A stretch of DNA of 25,108 nucleotides from an uncultured Bacteroidales bacterium (lineage in GTDB: Bacteria; Bacteroidota; Bacteroidia; Bacteroidales; Muribaculaceae), in NCBI GenBank assembly GCA_900554845.1, contig USIY01000007.1, positions 1-25,108 of the forward strand, given 5' to 3'. The position numbers and the translations under genes were made by a program. Under the pieces are notes generated by a model. That model saw only the letters and a program-made list of their open reading frames with translations, had not been told where the DNA came from and made no database searches. Below are positions 23,224-25,108 of this stretch, piece by piece. Position 1 is the first letter of the stretch. Each line of letters opens with the position of its first letter.

Positions 23224-24626
23224 TTATTGAATGATTTCGTAATGTTTTGTTCCCTATGAATCAATTCCACGACAATGCCGGGATATCTCGACGCAATGTC
23301 GTGCGCAAATCTGTCGGCGCAATACACCGACCGATGTCTTCCACCCGTACATCCGAATCCCACCTGCAGATCCGAAAAGCCACGCCGTATGTATGTATCG
23401 ATGGAAGGAACAACCATATTCTCGGCCATGTCTATAAACTTCCGCACCTCCCCTTTTTCTTCAAGAAAAACCCTCACGGGTCTGTCGAGTCCAGTCAAAG
23501 GCTTGAACTCATCATATCTGCCTGGATTATGCATACCGCGGCAGTCGAACATGAACCCTCCGCCGTTTCCTGTAAGATCCTCCGGATATCCTCGCTTGTA
23601 TGAAAAACTGTAGACCTTCACCACAAGTCCTTCATGCTTCTCCGGCGCAGGAGAATGAGTTACCGCATATTCACATACCCTTTGGAGCTCAGGATATTCA
23701 ATCATGAATTCTTTACGATAAAGATTGTCAAGATTGGCCAGAGCCGGACTTATGCTTTCTATAAAATGGGAGCGTTTCTGGACAAGTCCCCTGAATCCAT
23801 ACGCACCCAATACCTGCAGTGTCCTGAACAAGGCCATCACAGGCACGGCGTCTTTAATGAAATGAGCCTGCGTGCCTGTGGCCTCCGAATATTTCTTTGC
23901 GTAAATGTCAACGAGCTCATTGCGGACATCCTCAGGGATCATGGCTTTGGCCTGCCACAAAAAAGACACAATGTCATATACCGTAGGTCCAAAACGGCCT
24001 CCTTGAAAATCAATCAGATACGGACACTCTTCATATATCATGACATTACGGCTCTGGCAGTCGCGCATCATAAAAGAACGGGGGCCCGAACTCGCGCTGT
24101 CCAACATATCGGCCAAACGCTCCAAATCATCCTGAAGCAGATCCTCGTCAAAAGGTATGCCGCAAGGCTTGAGATACTCATATTTAAAATAATTCAAGTC
24201 CCATAACACTTGACGGCGCGAGAAAGGCCTGTACCCCACGAAGTGTCCCCATGCGGATTCTGGAACAGTATGAAGCTTCACAAGCTCATCTATGGTCTTA
24301 AGCGCCAACTCATACCATTTATCAGTGCCGAGACAAGCGAATAGAGATGTGTCGCCAAGATCTTGCTGGATATAATGCATCCCGTCTTCTGAAACTGCAT
24401 AGACTTCCGGAACCGCCACTCCATATGCGCCGAAAGTACCGGCCAGTTTCACGAACGCATCGCAGTCCGTCAACGAATCTCCCACAGTGCCAATGCACGT
24501 TCCCCTGCTCGACGAAAGCCGGAAATACCTTCTGTCGCCTCCCGACGCTCCGAGCACATTCACCGATTCTACACTGCTGCCGAAATATCCGGAATATAAG
24601 TCCGAAAGTATCTTAATATCATCCAT
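23220..24626 (-). CDS. AmgK-like amino-sugar kinase fused to a RapZ C-terminal domain
   Basis: A 468-residue two-domain protein. Residues 1 to about 310 are an aminoglycoside-phosphotransferase-fold kinase like AmgK, which phosphorylates MurNAc or GlcNAc at C1. It has GASGGDRRYFRL (ATP-side strand), the catalytic loop MMRDCQSRNVMI with Asp189 and Asn194, and LIDFQGGRFGPTVYDIVSFL with metal ligand Asp206, close to the AmgK pattern R-D-x-H-S-x-N-L ... D-F-Q-D. Residues about 333-462 match the RapZ C-terminal domain: VKVYSFSYKRGYPEDL, FMFDCRGMHNPGRYDEFKPL, and the signature GCTGGRHRSV (425-434). In E. coli that domain senses glucosamine 6-phosphate; the N-terminal P-loop ATPase of RapZ is absent here and the kinase takes its place. 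It overlaps the downstream nucleotidyltransferase gene by 4 bp. Confidence 0.92.
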   Translation of the reverse strand: MDDIKILSDLYSGYFGSSVESVNVLGASGGDRRYFRLSSSRGTCIGTVGDSLTDCDAFVKLAGTFGAYGVAVPEVYAVSEDGMHYIQQDLGDTSLFACLGTDKWYELALKTIDELVKLHTVPESAWGHFVGYRPFSRRQVLWDLNYFKYEYLKPCGIPFDEDLLQDDLERLADMLDSASSGPRSFMMRDCQSRNVMIYEECPYLIDFQGGRFGPTVYDIVSFLWQAKAMIPEDVRNELVDIYAKKYSEATGTQAHFIKDAVPVMALFRTLQVLGAYGFRGLVQKRSHFIESISPALANLDNLYRKEFMIEYPELQRVCEYAVTHSPAPEKHEGLVVKVYSFSYKRGYPEDLTGNGGGFMFDCRGMHNPGRYDEFKPLTGLDRPVRVFLEEKGEVRKFIDMAENMVVPSIDTYIRRGFSDLQVGFGCTGGRHRSVYCADRFAHDIASRYPGIVVELIHREQNITKSFNK

Positions 24627-24689
24627 ATTTAGTTAAAAGCGGCACCCGTTCGGGGCATCTGATTGTTTTCTTTAAACGGTTTGAGACTG

Positions 24690-24717
24690 CAAAGTTAATC
24701 CAAATTGACAATATCAA
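24690..24717 (-). promoter_or_regulatory. Candidate promoter of the AmgK/RapZ-MurU operon
   Basis: TAACTTTG (complement of 24690-24697) is an exact TAnnTTTG. The nearest TTG (complement of 24715-24717) is 17 nt away, 3 nt closer than in most promoters of this window. It overlaps the divergent pgk promoter. Confidence 0.5.
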
Positions 24718-24735
24718 AAAAAATTTGTAAATTTG
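24705..24735 (+). promoter_or_regulatory. Bacteroidetes-type promoter of pgk
   Basis: TTG at 24705-24707, 20 nt, then TAAATTTG at 24728-24735, an exact TAnnTTTG. About 55 nt of leader precede the ATG at 24794. Confidence 0.78.
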
Positions 24736-24793
24736 CAATCTCAAAAGAGGATCGGATAAGACAAACAAAACCCTATAAAATTAGACAGATATT

Positions 24794-25108
24794 ATGGCTA
24801 AAATCGAAGATTACAACTTCAAGGGCAAGAAGGCGCTTGTACGCGTTGACTTCAACGTGCCCTTGGACGAAAATGGCAAAATCACCGACGATACCCGTAT
24901 CCGCGGTGCACTTCCCACACTGAAGAAGATTCTTAACGACGGAGGATCTCTGATTCTGATGTCGCACATGGGCAAACCCAAAGGTAAAGTCAACCCCAAG
25001 CTGAGCCTGTCGCAGATTCAGGATGCCGTTGCCAAGGCACTCGGTGTTCCGGTGAAGTTCGCGCCTGATTGCGCCAAAGCGGAGGAAGCCGCCAAGGAAC
25101 TCAAACCG
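24794..25108 (+). CDS. pgk: Phosphoglycerate kinase, N-terminal part (3' end outside window)
   Basis: Pgk makes ATP from 1,3-bisphosphoglycerate in glycolysis. The first 105 codons are present and run off the right edge; the whole enzyme is about 400-420 residues. Diagnostic 3-phosphoglycerate-site text is visible: ALVRVDFNVPLDENGKITDD followed by TRIRGALPTLKKIL, and SHMGKPKGKVNPKLSLSQI, where Lys replaces the more common Arg of S-H-L-G-R-P. The ATG at 24794 gives MAKIEDYNFKGKK, a normal start. It is divergent from the AmgK/RapZ-MurU operon and has a clear promoter. Confidence 0.96.
   Translation, partial: MAKIEDYNFKGKKALVRVDFNVPLDENGKITDDTRIRGALPTLKKILNDGGSLILMSHMGKPKGKVNPKLSLSQIQDAVAKALGVPVKFAPDCAKAEEAAKELKP

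Noticed and set aside
1..25108. Insertion sequences, prophage or integrative element genes
   Set aside because: No transposase, integrase, phage structural gene or terminal inverted repeat with target duplication was seen; both tRNA genes have no adjacent integrase in the window.

Overview
The window reads as chromosomal DNA of a Bacteroidota member of the order Bacteroidales, possibly a gut Muribaculaceae-type lineage (the family is inference). The evidence is eight Bacteroidetes-type promoters (a TTG near -33, 20 or 21 nt, then TAnnTTTG), weak Shine-Dalgarno signals, a type IX secretion gene (sprA), a C-terminally extended ribosomal protein S16, and a Bacteroidetes-style KdsA. It is core-genome housekeeping and envelope biology. 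I see no insertion sequence, prophage, CRISPR array, rRNA or plasmid function. Both window ends cut genes: sprA on the left and pgk on the right.

Layout. (1) 1-5775, minus strand: a tightly packed recR - GNAT acetyltransferase - ruvA - sprA run with gaps of 1-2 bp or short overlaps. (2) 5958-6185, plus: a 75-residue repeat-containing helical protein. (3) 6220-9316, minus: a small HU protein followed by an HU-transmembrane-LysM protein; then, behind a strong terminator, ndk and a secreted M23/LysM peptidoglycan hydrolase. (4) 9317-9775 is a non-coding divergent region, followed by a plus-strand MscS/YbdG-like channel that overlaps kdsA tail to tail. (5) 11315-14248, minus: a nucleoside-type MFS permease - rsmE - kdsA operon with overlapping ends. 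(6) 14340-15193, minus: a cyclic-nucleotide-domain regulator and a CAU tRNA with its own promoter and terminator. (7) 15309-18244, plus: a lipoprotein gene, a murB-metallo-beta-lactamase fusion gene and tRNA-Glu(CUC). (8) 18600-22429: a PglF/WbpM-type nucleotide-sugar dehydratase (plus), prfA (minus) and rpsP (plus). (9) 22483-24626, minus: a MurU-like nucleotidyltransferase and an AmgK-like sugar kinase fused to a RapZ C-terminal domain, divergent from pgk at the right edge.

How the genes fit together. Many genes serve the envelope: UDP-MurNAc synthesis (MurB), probable MurNAc recycling (AmgK-like plus MurU-like), Kdo synthesis for LPS (KdsA), nucleotide-sugar synthesis for surface glycans (PglF/WbpM type), wall cleavage (M23), LysM wall binding, osmotic protection (MscS type) and outer-membrane protein export (SprA).

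The items most worth a second look are three unusual domain fusions. One is an HU DNA-binding domain joined through a membrane helix to a LysM domain, a possible nucleoid-to-wall tether. The second is an AmgK-like amino-sugar kinase joined to the GlcN6P-sensing type domain of RapZ. The third is MurB joined to a PhnP-like metallohydrolase with no internal start codon. None of these could be tested by database search here; whether they are already described is unknown to me.
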